From the NCBI GenBank assembly GCA_964459305.1, contig CAYWNA010000068.1, forward strand, positions 1 to 54,541: a stretch of DNA of 54,541 nt. Direction: 5' to 3'. Position numbers and translations under genes: made by a program. Positions 9,577 to 18,300 of this stretch are shown here, one piece after another; position 1 is the first letter of the stretch, and each line of letters begins with the position of its first letter. Source of the DNA: CAYWNA01 sp964459305 (GTDB lineage: Bacteria > Planctomycetota > Planctomycetia > Pirellulales > Pirellulaceae). Below the pieces are notes generated by a model. It did no database searches and was not told the DNA's origin. It saw only the letters and a list, made by a program, of their open reading frames with translations.

Positions 9577-10615
9577 ATGACTTGTCGACTGAGAATCGTC
9601 GTAGCGTCGCTGTTCCTCGCGGCCATGGGGCTCCCGCTTGGCGTTGCCCAGGCGCAAGTGGAAAAGCCAGGGGCTGAGAGGATCTTTCGCGCAGGGGCCT
9701 TTGCCGTCGACGTGACGCCGACGAAATTGCCCGTCATCGTCAGCGGGAACTCGTTGAATCCGGACGCCAACACGGTGGTCGATCCGTTACACGCCCGATG
9801 CCTGGTGTTGGACGACGGTGCCGTCAAGATCGCCATGGTTGTGGTCGATAGCTTGCTGATCCCTCGTCCGCTCATGGACCAGACCAAACAGATGGCTCAC
9901 GAGAAGACGGGGATTCCCGTCGACCGGATGCTGATCTCCACGACGCACACGCACACGGCCCCCTGCGTCTACGGCGTATTGAGGCTCGACTGCGACGAGG
10001 CCTACGCTGCTTTTCTGCCGGGAAAGATCGCCGAAGGAATCGAGCGGGCGTGCGAGAACCTGACTCCGGCGCGGATCGGCTGGGCCGTGGGCCGGGATCC
10101 CACGAACGTCTTTTGTCGCCGGTTCCTGATGAAGCACGGCACGGCCCGAACCAATCCGTTCACCGGCAAGAAGAACGATCAGGCCCAAATGAACCCGGGC
10201 TATCTGAACCCGAACGCAATTCGACGCACCGGGCCGGCGGACCCGGATGTGGCGGTCGTCTCGATACAAACGCGTGACGGCCGGCCGCTTGCGCTGGTGT
10301 CGAAGCAAGCTTCAGGCAATCCGCATCGGCGAGTTGGGCGTCGCGGCGTTGCCGAACGAGGTCTACGGCAGCACGGGTTTGCGCGTCAAAGCTGAAAGCC
10401 CCTTGAAGCCGACTTTCAACGTCTCGTTGGCCAACGGCTACGCTGGCTACCTGCCACCGCCGGATCAACACAAGTTGGGCGGCTACACGACCTGGCGAGC
10501 CCGATCCAGTTGCCTGGAAGAGGAAGCGGAACCCAAGATCGTCGCGAAGATACTCGAACTGCTAAACACGGTAGCCGACCGTCGCAGCGACCACTCGCTC
10601 GTCCCCTCGCCTTGA
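9577..10615 (+). pseudogene. Neutral/alkaline ceramidase-family protein, broken by an internal deletion and frameshift
   Basis: GGAGG upstream of ATG 9577 and a signal peptide (IVVASLFLAAMGLPLGVAQA) give a good start. The N-terminal half has FAVDVTPTKLPVIVSG and the His-rich metal-binding STTHTHTAP of the family, and runs to LALVS near 10305. The protein then resumes in another frame at LQAIRIGELGVAALPNEVYG, the typical C-terminal part, ending at 10615. The intervening ~140 residues of the family are missing. Deletion plus frameshift imply a dead gene. It sits just outside the cassette array. Confidence 0.8.
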
Positions 10616-10836
10616 GGCACGCCCCGCCGCGGCTCTCGGGTGCCGGTTCGACCTCCTGTGTTGCGGGTTACTCGGAATTTGTGTCGGATCATAGGACGAG
10701 AAACACATCGCGATCACTGATTCCTTGAAGCGACGGGGAACCATCCAGCGCGCGACGTTCACGTCGACGAATGGCACTAGCTTAAGCGTGCAGGGCCATC
10801 CACACTTTAGCCATGCCATGTGCGGCCGTTGCAGCG

Positions 10837-11256
10837 TCAATCTGGTTCCTCACCCGTTAGCATCCACTGCCACATCGCGATCATGAACCGGCTAAACGTG
10901 TGCTTTTCTGGGTACCACTCGTATCCGTCATCAAGAGGTTGCCCCTGATAGACGACAGGATCGTCAAGTGCAAGGTCGGCGTTGCGAATCGCCCATTGCA
11001 CAACAACCTGATTCTCGTCCATGAAAATCGTATGATCGTCCACCGATTCAAGCGACTCCAGCGAACGCAGTTCATTGTGGTTTGTGTTGAGCCAGTGGTT
11101 TCCAGCGACGTGATAGTACGATCGCATTGCCGCGGGAATTTGTTGGCCGCTCAGCGCGGCGTCAATTTCGGCCTCGGATATGCGATCGGACTCGGCAAGC
11201 GGTTCGCGGAGCGTGTCACGAAACTGGCTGATGTACCACAAATCGAATGACATCAC
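10837..11256 (-). CDS. SUKH (SMI1/KNR4)-like immunity-type protein
   Basis: 139-residue cytosolic protein with no signal peptide. The pattern of a short helical N-terminus, IPAAMRSYYHVAGNH, a middle segment with DENQVVVQWAI, then ADLALDDPVVYQG and a Trp-rich C-terminus is typical of SUKH-superfamily proteins, many of which are immunity proteins against polymorphic toxins. The attC-like box GCTCAAC lies 8 bp upstream of the start, so the gene opens its cassette. No toxin gene is adjacent. Functional assignment is by fold resemblance only. Confidence 0.6.
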   Translation of the reverse strand: MMSFDLWYISQFRDTLREPLAESDRISEAEIDAALSGQQIPAAMRSYYHVAGNHWLNTNHNELRSLESLESVDDHTIFMDENQVVVQWAIRNADLALDDPVVYQGQPLDDGYEWYPEKHTFSRFMIAMWQWMLTGEEPD

Positions 11257-11263
11257 TTGGCCC

Positions 11264-11336
11264 GCTCAACGGTTTCGCAGAGCCGTCGCCGCGCGTTGCG
11301 GCACCAGACTGGCTGTGCATGCTATTTCAGTTTACC
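11264..11336 (-). repeat. attC-like site
   Basis: Boxes GCTCAAC (11264-11270) and GTTTACC (11330-11336). Arms gcagagccgtc (11277-11287) and gactggctgtgc (11307-11318) pair with extrahelical bases. It lies between the end of the 11434-11829 gene and the start of the next gene. Confidence 0.55.
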
Positions 11337-11433
11337 ACAATGCTGGGTCGCAGCCCAAGGAAAGGCGATTCGGCAAAGCCGAACTCTGCGGTCGTGCGAT
11401 GATGGGCGACGCTGTGCGCTACGTCCCGATTGC

Positions 11434-11829
11434 CTACCCACGTGATTGTGGGTCAAGTACGAGCAAATAGTAAATGACCCAAAACGCCGGCGCGACGCCC
11501 CAAAGTACGAGCACTCCAAAGACACGCCGGCGATAGCGGAGCAATCCGAGCATGGCAAAGATGGCACCAAACAAACCACAGCAAATGCCCATCGCTGGTG
11601 CAACAGAAGCAAACGAGCCGAGTTGTCGGACATCCGCAAGCCACAAACCGATTGACGCAATGCAACCGACTGTCGCAATAGCATTTGATTTCACGATGAA
11701 GAGCATGTCGCGTCGCGGCCACGTGTCATCCGATCTGTCGTACGCCCTTCGTTCTTTGTGGAGCATCCACGGCAAGACCGTGATCCCAAAGACAATGAAC
11801 GCGGCGAGGACAATCTGGTTGGGGGTCAT
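11434..11829 (-). CDS. Small polytopic membrane protein, unknown function
   Basis: 131 residues with four likely transmembrane segments (roughly residues 5-20, 45-65, 75-95 and 105-125) and short charged loops. No recognised domain. It stands alone on its unit between two attC-like palindromes. Small membrane proteins are frequent integron cargo, but no function follows from that. The start at 11829 lies 13 bp below the box GCCCAAC. Confidence 0.6.
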   Translation of the reverse strand: MTPNQIVLAAFIVFGITVLPWMLHKERRAYDRSDDTWPRRDMLFIVKSNAIATVGCIASIGLWLADVRQLGSFASVAPAMGICCGLFGAIFAMLGLLRYRRRVFGVLVLWGVAPAFWVIYYLLVLDPQSRG

Positions 11830-11842
11830 TAGTCGGAGCGTC

Positions 11843-11884
11843 GCCCAACGTTCAGGGTTCCCGACACCGCCCGTGCGGTGTCGG
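11843..11884 (-). repeat. attC-like palindrome
   Basis: Box GCCCAAC at 11843-11849, then a perfect 10-bp hairpin ccgacaccgc / gcggtgtcgg (11861-11870, 11875-11884) with a 4-nt loop. The outer arm pairing is poor and the second box is not obvious. It could also act as a transcriptional hairpin. Confidence 0.4.
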
Positions 11885-12018
11885 ATATTGTGACATACCG
11901 ATTACCCAGGGAGGGCTGCAGCCTAGATCACCGTCTTGCCGGAACACGCGATCGCCTACTTGGACAGCGGGACCCGCAACAATCGGAACTCGCGAAGCCA
12001 CCAAGTCTAGCGATATTG

Positions 12019-12372
12019 TCAGAACTCCCACGTTGCGTTTGTGACCGCAAACTTTGCATCAAGGCCTGGGTACTGGTATCTTCTCAGTCTCCCGGTGATA
12101 GAAATTGTTTGCCCATTTGCAGGCCATTCAAAGCTTCCGTTGACGTGATCCACTGTGAGTGTGGCGCCATCGAAGTAAAGGAGGTCATACGGTTTGTAAT
12201 CGCCGTCAAACTCGGCGGTCATGCGAACGCGGAATCCGACGATCGAGTCAAGTTCCGCAGTGTTCTTGACGCGACGAGGATAGTACCAATACGCGAACGT
12301 TGCGATCGCACCGATCGCAACCAGCAATCCGAGCCAGCTCAATAGTCCACGAGGTCGCATAGCAACTTTCAT
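12019..12372 (-). CDS. Membrane-anchored small protein, unknown function
   Basis: 117 residues: one N-terminal transmembrane helix (about residues 10-28, LLSWLGLLVAIGAIATFAY) and a soluble domain predicted to be beta-rich (VGFRVRMTAEFDGD, DLLYFDGATLTVDH, TISITGRLRRY). No family recognised; the soluble part could be an OB-like or nucleotide-free beta barrel, which I cannot test. Start codon 13 bp below an attC-like box (GGCGAAC). Confidence 0.55.
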   Translation of the reverse strand: MKVAMRPRGLLSWLGLLVAIGAIATFAYWYYPRRVKNTAELDSIVGFRVRMTAEFDGDYKPYDLLYFDGATLTVDHVNGSFEWPANGQTISITGRLRRYQYPGLDAKFAVTNATWEF

Positions 12373-12385
12373 GCGTACTTTTGTC

Positions 12386-12424
12386 GGCGAACGTTAGCGA
12401 TCAATGGGTGTGCGCCGTTGATCT
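12386..12424 (-). repeat. attC-like half site with hairpin
   Basis: Box GGCGAAC at 12386-12392 followed by gatcaatgg / ccgttgatc (one mismatch), a short hairpin. The opposite box is not convincing. Confidence 0.35.
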
Positions 12425-12480
12425 CACCACATGTAACCGATCGGATCGCACACTCCGTTGCATCGCCTTGATCGCAGTAT

Positions 12481-13002
12481 TCACCACTCGGTGATGACGT
12501 CGACGAGGATGTCACCATCGAATCTTACCTTCTGGGAGCGGCGACCACAATTCTTGCAGTCCAACAATGGCGGTGTTGGGTATCCAAACCACGGTTGCAG
12601 AATCTGTTTGTGATCGGGACATTCGATTTCCAGACGCGGGATGTCAATATGTACGTATGGGCGTTCGGCAGGTGCAACATCCTTTACTTTCTGCGCAAGC
12701 TCTTTCCGAAACCACGAGGGATTCCCGAAGTCGTCAGTCCCGGAGCACTCGCTTAGGGCAAGGATGAATCTGGTCTCGACCTTTACTGGCAAAATGACGC
12801 AAAGAAAACACTCAGTGCAGTAGTACAGGCGACGATTGTCTCGACTATTGGGAAACGACTGCAAGGGAAGACCGATGGTGACTTGACAACCGGGCCTTTC
12901 GGCTGAGCATTCGTGGCAAACGGCGGTAAACGACGAAGCTGACCGGGCGGCCGCTCCGGTCCAGCGATTATCTGGGTTTGTCAAAGCAAACACCAAGGTC
13001 AC
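12481..13002 (-). CDS. Cys-rich putative zinc-binding protein, unknown function
   Basis: About 173 residues from a GTG at 13002. The open frame extends to 13191, but that part overlaps the upstream gene in another frame. Three CxxC-type sites (FTAVCHECSAE, YYCTECFLC, LDCKNCG) and a lone IECPDH suggest structural zinc sites in a ferredoxin-like or ribbon protein. The start is uncertain because no good ribosome-binding site is seen; it may be translated by coupling with the upstream gene, which ends at 12968. No family assigned. Confidence 0.5.
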   Translation of the reverse strand: MTLVFALTNPDNRWTGAAARSASSFTAVCHECSAERPGCQVTIGLPLQSFPNSRDNRRLYYCTECFLCVILPVKVETRFILALSECSGTDDFGNPSWFRKELAQKVKDVAPAERPYVHIDIPRLEIECPDHKQILQPWFGYPTPPLLDCKNCGRRSQKVRFDGDILVDVITEW

Positions 13003-13843
13003 GTTCGATGGATCGGAGGTCTTTTGCCGTTTTCGCGCCAGCGAGAAGCATGTCGCGACCGACGCAAACCGCTTGGTTTCGACGACTGTATGCGGTAAGC
13101 CCGCCCGCCACGCCTCCAAAGGACCAATTCTCGAATCCACCCTCCTTGCTGTGATACTTCGTAGTTCGCGCGCAGAAATCAAGACCGCCACGCACCGCGT
13201 TCATATGAAGAGTGAATATCAGGAAGAATGGAAGATCGTTGGATACCGTATGCCAAGCCCCGCCATCAACAGTTCTGTCAACTGGAGGTTGCTCATAATA
13301 CTCGGTGCAAAGCAAAATTCCCCACCGTTCGTGCGTCCGGTCGTTTGCCAAGAAGACAAGGTGGTTTTCTATGTTTGCCCATTTGGTCGGTGGTAGGAAG
13401 CGATCGAATGTTTGCGCAAATCGCCTGTTCTGCGCGGCATACCGGTAGAACAGAATCAATAACTTAGGGACAATCCCGTCACACGCATTCTTGGCAGCAT
13501 TCAGTTCTGTGTCGTCGAAACCGTCCCCTTCCTGAAGAGGATACCCGAGCATAGCGCAAACAGCATGGCTTGGCGTGAACTCGGGCGTGTCTATTATTGA
13601 ACTCTCACGATTTGGCACCAGTTCTATCGTCGCTCCAAGAGCCTCGAATGAGCCAACCACATCATTAATCATCAGTTGCGATCCGCTGGCAACCCGAACC
13701 CACCCGGATTCCATCTGCCGTTTCGCTTCCCCAGCCGTACATTGTAGGATCTGCTTCAGCAGAACGTAACAACGAGCACGATTTGGGCCCGGGTCAGTGA
13801 GTATTGCGTCACACCGGTTGCTCGCTATGGGTTCGAGTTCCAT
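12968..13843 (-). CDS. Protein with an N-terminal ribosomal L7/L12-C-like domain and a SUKH-like remainder
   Basis: 291 residues. Residues about 20-75 (NRARCYVLLKQILQCTAGEA, SGWVRVASG, SFEALGATIELV) match the helix-strand pattern of the L7/L12 C-terminal domain, also found in small bacterial regulatory or immunity-like proteins. The remaining ~200 residues include PPTKWANIENHLVFLANDR and ERWGILLCTEYYEQPPVD, which look like the substrate-facing part of SMI1/SUKH-like proteins. Cytosolic. It overlaps the next gene by about 35 bp, so the two probably form one two-gene cassette ending at the palindrome near 12386. Confidence 0.5.
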   Translation of the reverse strand: MELEPIASNRCDAILTDPGPNRARCYVLLKQILQCTAGEAKRQMESGWVRVASGSQLMINDVVGSFEALGATIELVPNRESSIIDTPEFTPSHAVCAMLGYPLQEGDGFDDTELNAAKNACDGIVPKLLILFYRYAAQNRRFAQTFDRFLPPTKWANIENHLVFLANDRTHERWGILLCTEYYEQPPVDRTVDGGAWHTVSNDLPFFLIFTLHMNAVRGGLDFCARTTKYHSKEGGFENWSFGGVAGGLTAYSRRNQAVCVGRDMLLAGAKTAKDLRSIERDLGVCFDKPR

Positions 13844-13907
13844 CAGTTCCGCCTCGCTTCCTCACCCCTTCGCGGCACGCCCAAAACAGGCGGCCTCGCG
13901 GGCTTCG

Positions 13908-13998
13908 ACAGAACGACAACGATCACGCGGTGGCCGCCGAGTGATCATCCATCCAATTCCGCTATGATCGGCCACTCGCGTGGATCGTCCGGTTCGGC
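13908..13998 (-). repeat. attC site (well-formed)
   Basis: Boxes ACAGAAC (13908-13914) and GTTCGGC (13992-13998). Arms cgatcacgcggtggcc (13920-13935) and ggccactcgcgtggatcg (13970-13987) pair along nearly their whole length with two extrahelical bases. Same design as the site at 23917. Confidence 0.75.
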
Positions 13999-14026
13999 GT
14001 ACCTTGTCCGCACCCGGCCCCGACAC

Positions 14027-14455
14027 CTACTCCCCCTCCCCGATCGAACGACCGCGGCCCTCCGGCAGGCGCACGCCCGGGAGTTGCGCTTCCTCGGACG
14101 AAACATGACCCCGATCAAGCGCGACGCGGGCCAGACGCCCGAATGCAAACCCGGCGGCCCAGCCCACTGCGCAACACGCGACACCCGAGGCAAACACCAT
14201 CATCCCCTGAGCCTGCCGCCACTGTGGCACTGGCCGCCCCTTACTACCTAGGAAGTCGCCGTCCTCCGGGTAGCGGTAGACCACGACGCCCAAGACGCGC
14301 ACGCTGAACGCAGGGCCGTCGCTTTCGAACGGCACGGAAGTGGTGACGCCGGCCAGCGCCAGGAGCAAGCCCAGCGCGAAGCCGATGATGGCGCCGAGCC
14401 GAGTGGGTGACGGTCGGAATCGGCCGGGTGGGGTACTCGGGACCGCCGCATCCAT
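14027..14455 (-). CDS. Two-helix membrane protein, unknown function
   Basis: 142 residues. The start at 14455 is set by GGAGG 5 nt upstream. Two transmembrane segments (LGAIIGFALGLLLALAGV and MMVFASGVACCAVGWAAGF) flank a ~55-residue loop; the C-terminus is polar. No domain recognised. It lies between an attC-like half site upstream and a well-formed attC downstream. Confidence 0.6.
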   Translation of the reverse strand: MDAAVPSTPPGRFRPSPTRLGAIIGFALGLLLALAGVTTSVPFESDGPAFSVRVLGVVVYRYPEDGDFLGSKGRPVPQWRQAQGMMVFASGVACCAVGWAAGFAFGRLARVALDRGHVSSEEAQLPGVRLPEGRGRSIGEGE

Positions 14456-14548
14456 GAGAGCCTCCGCTCGCCGAACAATGTTCTTCCAGCACCTGCCATT
14501 GTTGCCGCAAGATGCTGCCTGTTCAATAAGTCCAGGGAGAATCTCTTC

Positions 14549-14590
14549 GCCGAACGCTACGGAGATAGGCGGACCAAGATCGGTCCGCCT
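14549..14590 (-). repeat. attC-like half interrupted by group II intron debris
   Basis: Box GCCGAAC (14549-14555) then a perfect 9-bp hairpin aggcggacc / ggtccgcct (14567-14575, 14582-14590). Immediately to its right begins the maturase remnant, so the other half of the attC is apparently displaced or lost. Confidence 0.45.
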
Positions 14591-14613
14591 ACGGACGCAG
14601 CCGGGGCATCTCC

Positions 14614-15036
14614 ATGTCACGGATGCTGGGTGAGCTTCGGCACTACTTACGTGGATGGATCGGCTATTTCGGGCTAGCCGCGACCAAGGGCATCTTCGCC
14701 TCACTCGACAAGTGGATACGCCGTCGCGTGAGAATGTGTGTCTGGAAGCAATGGCGCTTGCCACGCACCAGCATTCGGAAGCTGAAGCCACTTGGCGTGC
14801 CGCACGATTTGGCCGTGAGCCGTGGCACCAGCCGCAAGGTCTACTGGCGTCTTGCCAGGACGCAGGTGGCCAACGAGAAGATCATGCGAACAAAGCCCGC
14901 GCAGATGAAAGAAGGAAGGCGTTTGTGGCATAGATACCGCAACTCAGCGGCCGAACCATGTTGGGCGACGATTTACGCTAACCAACAATCAAGACCAATG
15001 ATTCGCGACCGGCCTGTTGATCAAGGTTACTGGTAA
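14614..15036 (+). pseudogene. Group II intron reverse transcriptase/maturase, C-terminal remnant
   Basis: The encoded segments LRHYLRGWIGYFGLA, LDKWIRRRVRMCVWKQW, IRKLKPLGVP and SRKVYWRLARTQ match the maturase (X) domain of group II intron proteins. The reverse-transcriptase domain and start are missing, and the end diverges from family sequence. It is on the plus strand, opposite to the surrounding cassettes, and abuts an attC-like hairpin, as described for group IIC-attC introns. No intron domain V was found downstream. A dead fragment. Confidence 0.8.
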
Positions 15037-15875
15037 AATGCAACGATTGCAAGTTTGTTGTTTGCAGCCGCATCGAAGCATTCGAAGAGAGCCTCTCGTG
15101 CCTCTTCGATATCTTCGTCGTCAGGGAACGACAAGTCCAGCTTTGACAGTCGCTGTGTTTCAGCGATAACCTCATCGGTAGACAAGTAGCTAATGACAGG
15201 GAAGTCCGAGTACTGGTTCAGCGGAATCGGGCTGCGGGCCTGTTGCAATGGGGTATCGAGGGCTAGCGGTTCAAGGTCACCAATCAGATCCTCGTCGGGA
15301 AGTCGTTTTCCAAGGACGTAACACAGTACTTCAAGGGCGCGACCATGTTCCGGTCCGCTACCGGAAAGACTGCCGATGATAATGTCTGACAAAGCCTCCT
15401 GTGCAACGCTGAAGTGTGGTATGAAGGGTCCGGCTTCTTCCTCAACCTCTTCGTTTCGGGACCACGTTACCTGCGGATCCTTGCAGAGAGTCTTCGAAAT
15501 CTTCGGGTCGTCGCACTCCCATCGCGTGATCACTTTCTCCAGACCGGAGTTCGGAACGTCTTCGTTGTTAGCGAGAACTGCCGCTTCGTGCTGTTTGGTC
15601 CAGGGATATTCCATGACAACTTCGAGGCTTCCGGAATCAATCGCGAGTATCGTGTTGGGCAAATCGTCAAGTGTCGTTTCTTGACCGTTGAAAAACAGTC
15701 GCCCATCACCCGTAATCCTCAAGGTGACATCGCCTCGGAGTTTCGTTTCGTCCGGTGTTTCCTGAGCAGGCGTGCAGGCATCTCGCAATCGTTGCAGCAG
15801 CGAGTGGTCACGTGACCCGACGGCGGCATTGAGAGTGCCGATGTCAACGGCGTAGAGTGTTGTGGAATAGCTCAT
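15027..15875 (-). CDS. DUF7691-like hypothetical protein
   Basis: 282 residues from the ATG at 15875; upstream in-frame residues overlap non-coding sequence. It opens with MSYSTTLYAVDIGTLNAAVGS, which I associate with DUF7691-type proteins of unknown function. It is acidic, has no membrane segment, and is presumably cytosolic. A C-terminal stretch (SFPDDEDIEEAREALFECF) is strongly acidic and helical. The stop overlaps the end of the maturase remnant on the other strand. A role as an immunity-like or stress cassette is only inferred from context. Confidence 0.55.
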   Translation of the reverse strand: MSYSTTLYAVDIGTLNAAVGSRDHSLLQRLRDACTPAQETPDETKLRGDVTLRITGDGRLFFNGQETTLDDLPNTILAIDSGSLEVVMEYPWTKQHEAAVLANNEDVPNSGLEKVITRWECDDPKISKTLCKDPQVTWSRNEEVEEEAGPFIPHFSVAQEALSDIIIGSLSGSGPEHGRALEVLCYVLGKRLPDEDLIGDLEPLALDTPLQQARSPIPLNQYSDFPVISYLSTDEVIAETQRLSKLDLSFPDDEDIEEAREALFECFDAAANNKLAIVAFYQ

Positions 15876-16016
15876 CTGCACAAGTGCCTGTCTGCACAAC
15901 GTTGAGTTGAGCCGCGAACGGACCATTCCGAGCATGCTGGTCCCAATCAAGCACGCGATCAGTCGCAAATCCGAACTCGGCGAAGCAGCGCTTCGGGCGT
16001 TCGAATTACACTCATC

Positions 16017-16184
16017 TTACCGGATGCGGGGGCGTCCTGAAACTGCAGCAAAAATGAGCGTCATGACCACGCGATATACCGGAGCCGGACGGTTGATCAC
16101 CAGTTCACCGAGGACGGGATCGTCGAATCGAGCCACACAATCGCGTGCTGCAAATCCGTGAAGTCGAGCAAGCCATTTCAACAT
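16017..16184 (-). CDS. Short hypothetical protein, possibly a truncated cassette gene
   Basis: 55 residues from ATG 16184, with GGAG 8 nt upstream. RFDDPVLGELVINRPA resembles the opening DPVLG-type motif of several immunity-family proteins, after which the protein stops early following a hydrophobic VVMTLIFAAV. It is likely the 5' part of a longer gene cut by recombination, or a very small protein. Confidence 0.4.
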   Translation of the reverse strand: MLKWLARLHGFAARDCVARFDDPVLGELVINRPAPVYRVVMTLIFAAVSGRPRIR

Positions 16185-16242
16185 GGATGACTCTCCGAGC
16201 AATCGACCGGCCAAGGATGCCAGTGGGCGATGCACGAAACCG

Positions 16243-16809
16243 TCAGTCCGGCCGATTCACCACTTCATAAAACTCGGCCCAGGATGCGTCCGCGTTCGTG
16301 TTTTCAACCCATACGGTAGCCAAGCGGGCGACGTCGGAAGAGGGTGTTACGACAACCGGGGGATCGCCCGTGTCGGGATAGAGGAGCAGTTGGCCGCAAC
16401 GTTCGGTCAAGCGATGGACGAGGAAGAGCTCTAGCGGGAAATTTCCCAGCATAGTGATCGCCACCTCCGGATCGACATTCAGTCGGTCCCAATGGTGGCA
16501 ATGAATCCGAACAAGATATCCCAACGGGGGGCGCTCCGGCGACTCCACCATTTGGCCACCTTGTGCCTCCAAAAACATGACGGTGTGTGTCATGCTCTCC
16601 AGGACGGGAGGCCCATCGTCGGGCGGAACTACATGGATCGTGTCGCGGTCGACGATCGGTCGCATTCCTTCCGCCTCGACAGCCGCGGCGATCTCGCCGA
16701 TCGTCGGCAGGTAGTTCCCCTGCGCGGCGGAAGGCACAGCGCAGCCCTCGCTCCGCAACCAGCCCTCGATGTCGGACGTGTAAGCGGTCAGGAAGTCGTG
16801 ATTGGCCAT
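16243..16809 (-). CDS. Hypothetical cytosolic protein, paralogue A of a local family
   Basis: 188 residues with no signal peptide or membrane segment. It shares most of its length with the gene at 16974 (LPTIGEIAAAVEAEG, FLEAQGGQMVES, PPVVVTPSSDVARLATVW, NTNADASWAEFYEVVNR). The family is not recognised. A box GCTTAAC lies 18 bp upstream of the start. Together with 16974 and a decayed copy at 20807 it shows duplication inside the array. The beta-rich, moderately acidic character is compatible with an immunity protein, but there is no direct evidence. Confidence 0.6.
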   Translation of the reverse strand: MANHDFLTAYTSDIEGWLRSEGCAVPSAAQGNYLPTIGEIAAAVEAEGMRPIVDRDTIHVVPPDDGPPVLESMTHTVMFLEAQGGQMVESPERPPLGYLVRIHCHHWDRLNVDPEVAITMLGNFPLELFLVHRLTERCGQLLLYPDTGDPPVVVTPSSDVARLATVWVENTNADASWAEFYEVVNRPD

Positions 16810-16973
16810 GGGCAGATTCTCCGCCTGCTTAACTCACAAGTAGCCATCAGCGCCCCTGAACGCGTGCTGACGACCAACTCCAAAAACGTTGTGGGCATTG
16901 TAGCAAGGGCCGCAAAAAAGACCTAAACGAATCGCTCGGCAAAAGTATGCCGGTTGAGCGATGCACCACGCTA

Positions 16974-17552
16974 TCAGCCCTGGCGATTCACGGCTTCATA
17001 AAACTCGGCCCAGGATGCGTCCGCGTTCGTGTGTTCGACCCATGCGGTGGCCAGCCGAGCGATGTCGGAAGACGGTGTCAACACAACCGGCGTTAAGCCC
17101 GAGTCCGGATCGGGATAGACGAACAGTTGGCCGCAATGTTCGGTCAAGCGGTGGAAGAGGAAGAGCTGCAGTGGGAAATCCCCTCGCATGGAGATCCCCA
17201 CATGCGGATCGACATTCAGTTTGTCCCAATCGAAGCACCGAATCACAACGAGATATTCCAACGGTGGGCGATTCGGCGACTCCACCATTTGGCCGCCCTG
17301 TGCCTCTAAAAACTCGACGCTGCGTGTCATGTTCTCCAGGGCGGGAGGCGCACCGTCGGGCGGAGCTACGTAGATATAGTCGCCGTCAACGATCGGCCGC
17401 AGTCCTTCGGCCTCGACGGCCGCGACGATCTCGTCGATCGTCGGTAGGCGGCTCTTCTGTCCGGCGGAAGGCACAGCGCAGCCCTCGTTCCGTAAATAGC
17501 CCTCCACTTCTGAATCATAAACGAGCAGTAAGTCATAATTAGCCACTGGCAA
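16974..17552 (-). CDS. Hypothetical cytosolic protein, paralogue B of a local family
   Basis: 192 residues, clearly paralogous to 16243-16809 along the whole length; the C-terminus ATAWVEHTNADASWAEFYEA is nearly identical. It is separated from the copy downstream by ~165 bp. No domain recognised. The start may be the second possible codon, at VANYDLL, because paralogue A begins there (ANHDFL). Sequence divergence of the pair at DNA level argues for an old duplication or separate cassette capture rather than a recent tandem copy. Confidence 0.6.
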   Translation of the reverse strand: MPVANYDLLLVYDSEVEGYLRNEGCAVPSAGQKSRLPTIDEIVAAVEAEGLRPIVDGDYIYVAPPDGAPPALENMTRSVEFLEAQGGQMVESPNRPPLEYLVVIRCFDWDKLNVDPHVGISMRGDFPLQLFLFHRLTEHCGQLFVYPDPDSGLTPVVLTPSSDIARLATAWVEHTNADASWAEFYEAVNRQG

Positions 17553-17822
17553 GTTCTCTTTCTGTTTTCAAAGCTGGTCAACGAGTGCCAGCCATCGTCA
17601 TCTTCCTATCGTTTCGTTGAAACGAGAAGCGTGAAACGGCGTTCCGTAGGAACGGATTGTGCCCACTTTGCGCACCGCCAGTTCGCTTGTGAACGTGCTA
17701 TCCGAATTGTCGAAGAGCGTTCGCTAATCCGTCGTTGCTGCTGGGCAACTCCTGATCGTGACTAGATCGACTCCGCACAAGGTGCTTCAAATAACACTGT
17801 GTCACAAAGCACAGGATCGTCC

Positions 17823-18224
17823 TCACGTGACGCGGAATGGCCCCTTCGCACAAAACTCGCCAAATTCTCGAAACGCGTCTTTACTGAAAACGAGTTGGAA
17901 CGCTTGAGCCAAAGCTGGCGATACACCTGAAGTCGCACGTTCCGTGATTCCCTTGACTAATTCAGCGGCGTGATCTTCGAGCTGGGTATCTTCGAGCGCC
18001 CGCTTGACGGCCTCGCTCATGTTCCTGGCGTCCTTGGCGGTGACAAGTTGACCGTCATTCGTGTGATAGCTACCGGGCCATCGCCGAAATAGACCAAATC
18101 CGGGTGGCTTGCGTGTGCCGAGAGGCTTCCAGCCGTACCTCTCAAGCAACGTGAAGTACATTGAGATACCATATCCGTTGATCGGATAGGAATCGCCGTG
18201 CTCGTTGACGAATTCTACACTCAT
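17823..18224 (-). CDS. Hypothetical cytosolic protein
   Basis: 133 residues. AGGAG about 8 nt before the ATG at 18224 supports the start. Central KPPGFGLFRRWPGSYHTNDGQLVTAKDA reads like a small beta-sheet substrate-binding segment and is followed by helical ALEDTQLEDHAAELVKGI. No family recognised. The ~270 bp downstream (17553-17822) contain only small palindromes, for example cgttcc-gta-ggaacg, and no gene. Confidence 0.5.
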   Translation of the reverse strand: MSVEFVNEHGDSYPINGYGISMYFTLLERYGWKPLGTRKPPGFGLFRRWPGSYHTNDGQLVTAKDARNMSEAVKRALEDTQLEDHAAELVKGITERATSGVSPALAQAFQLVFSKDAFREFGEFCAKGPFRVT

Positions 18225-18300
18225 TCAACAACTCCTCAGCCAACCTTCGACACGGCCATCACCGACCTTGCCCAAGGAAACACGCGTGAACGCCGGTTGA

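Noticed and set aside
17553..17822. Palindromes such as cgttcc-gta-ggaacg as attC or operator
   Set aside because: Short isolated hairpins without paired outer boxes; no consistent relation to a gene start.
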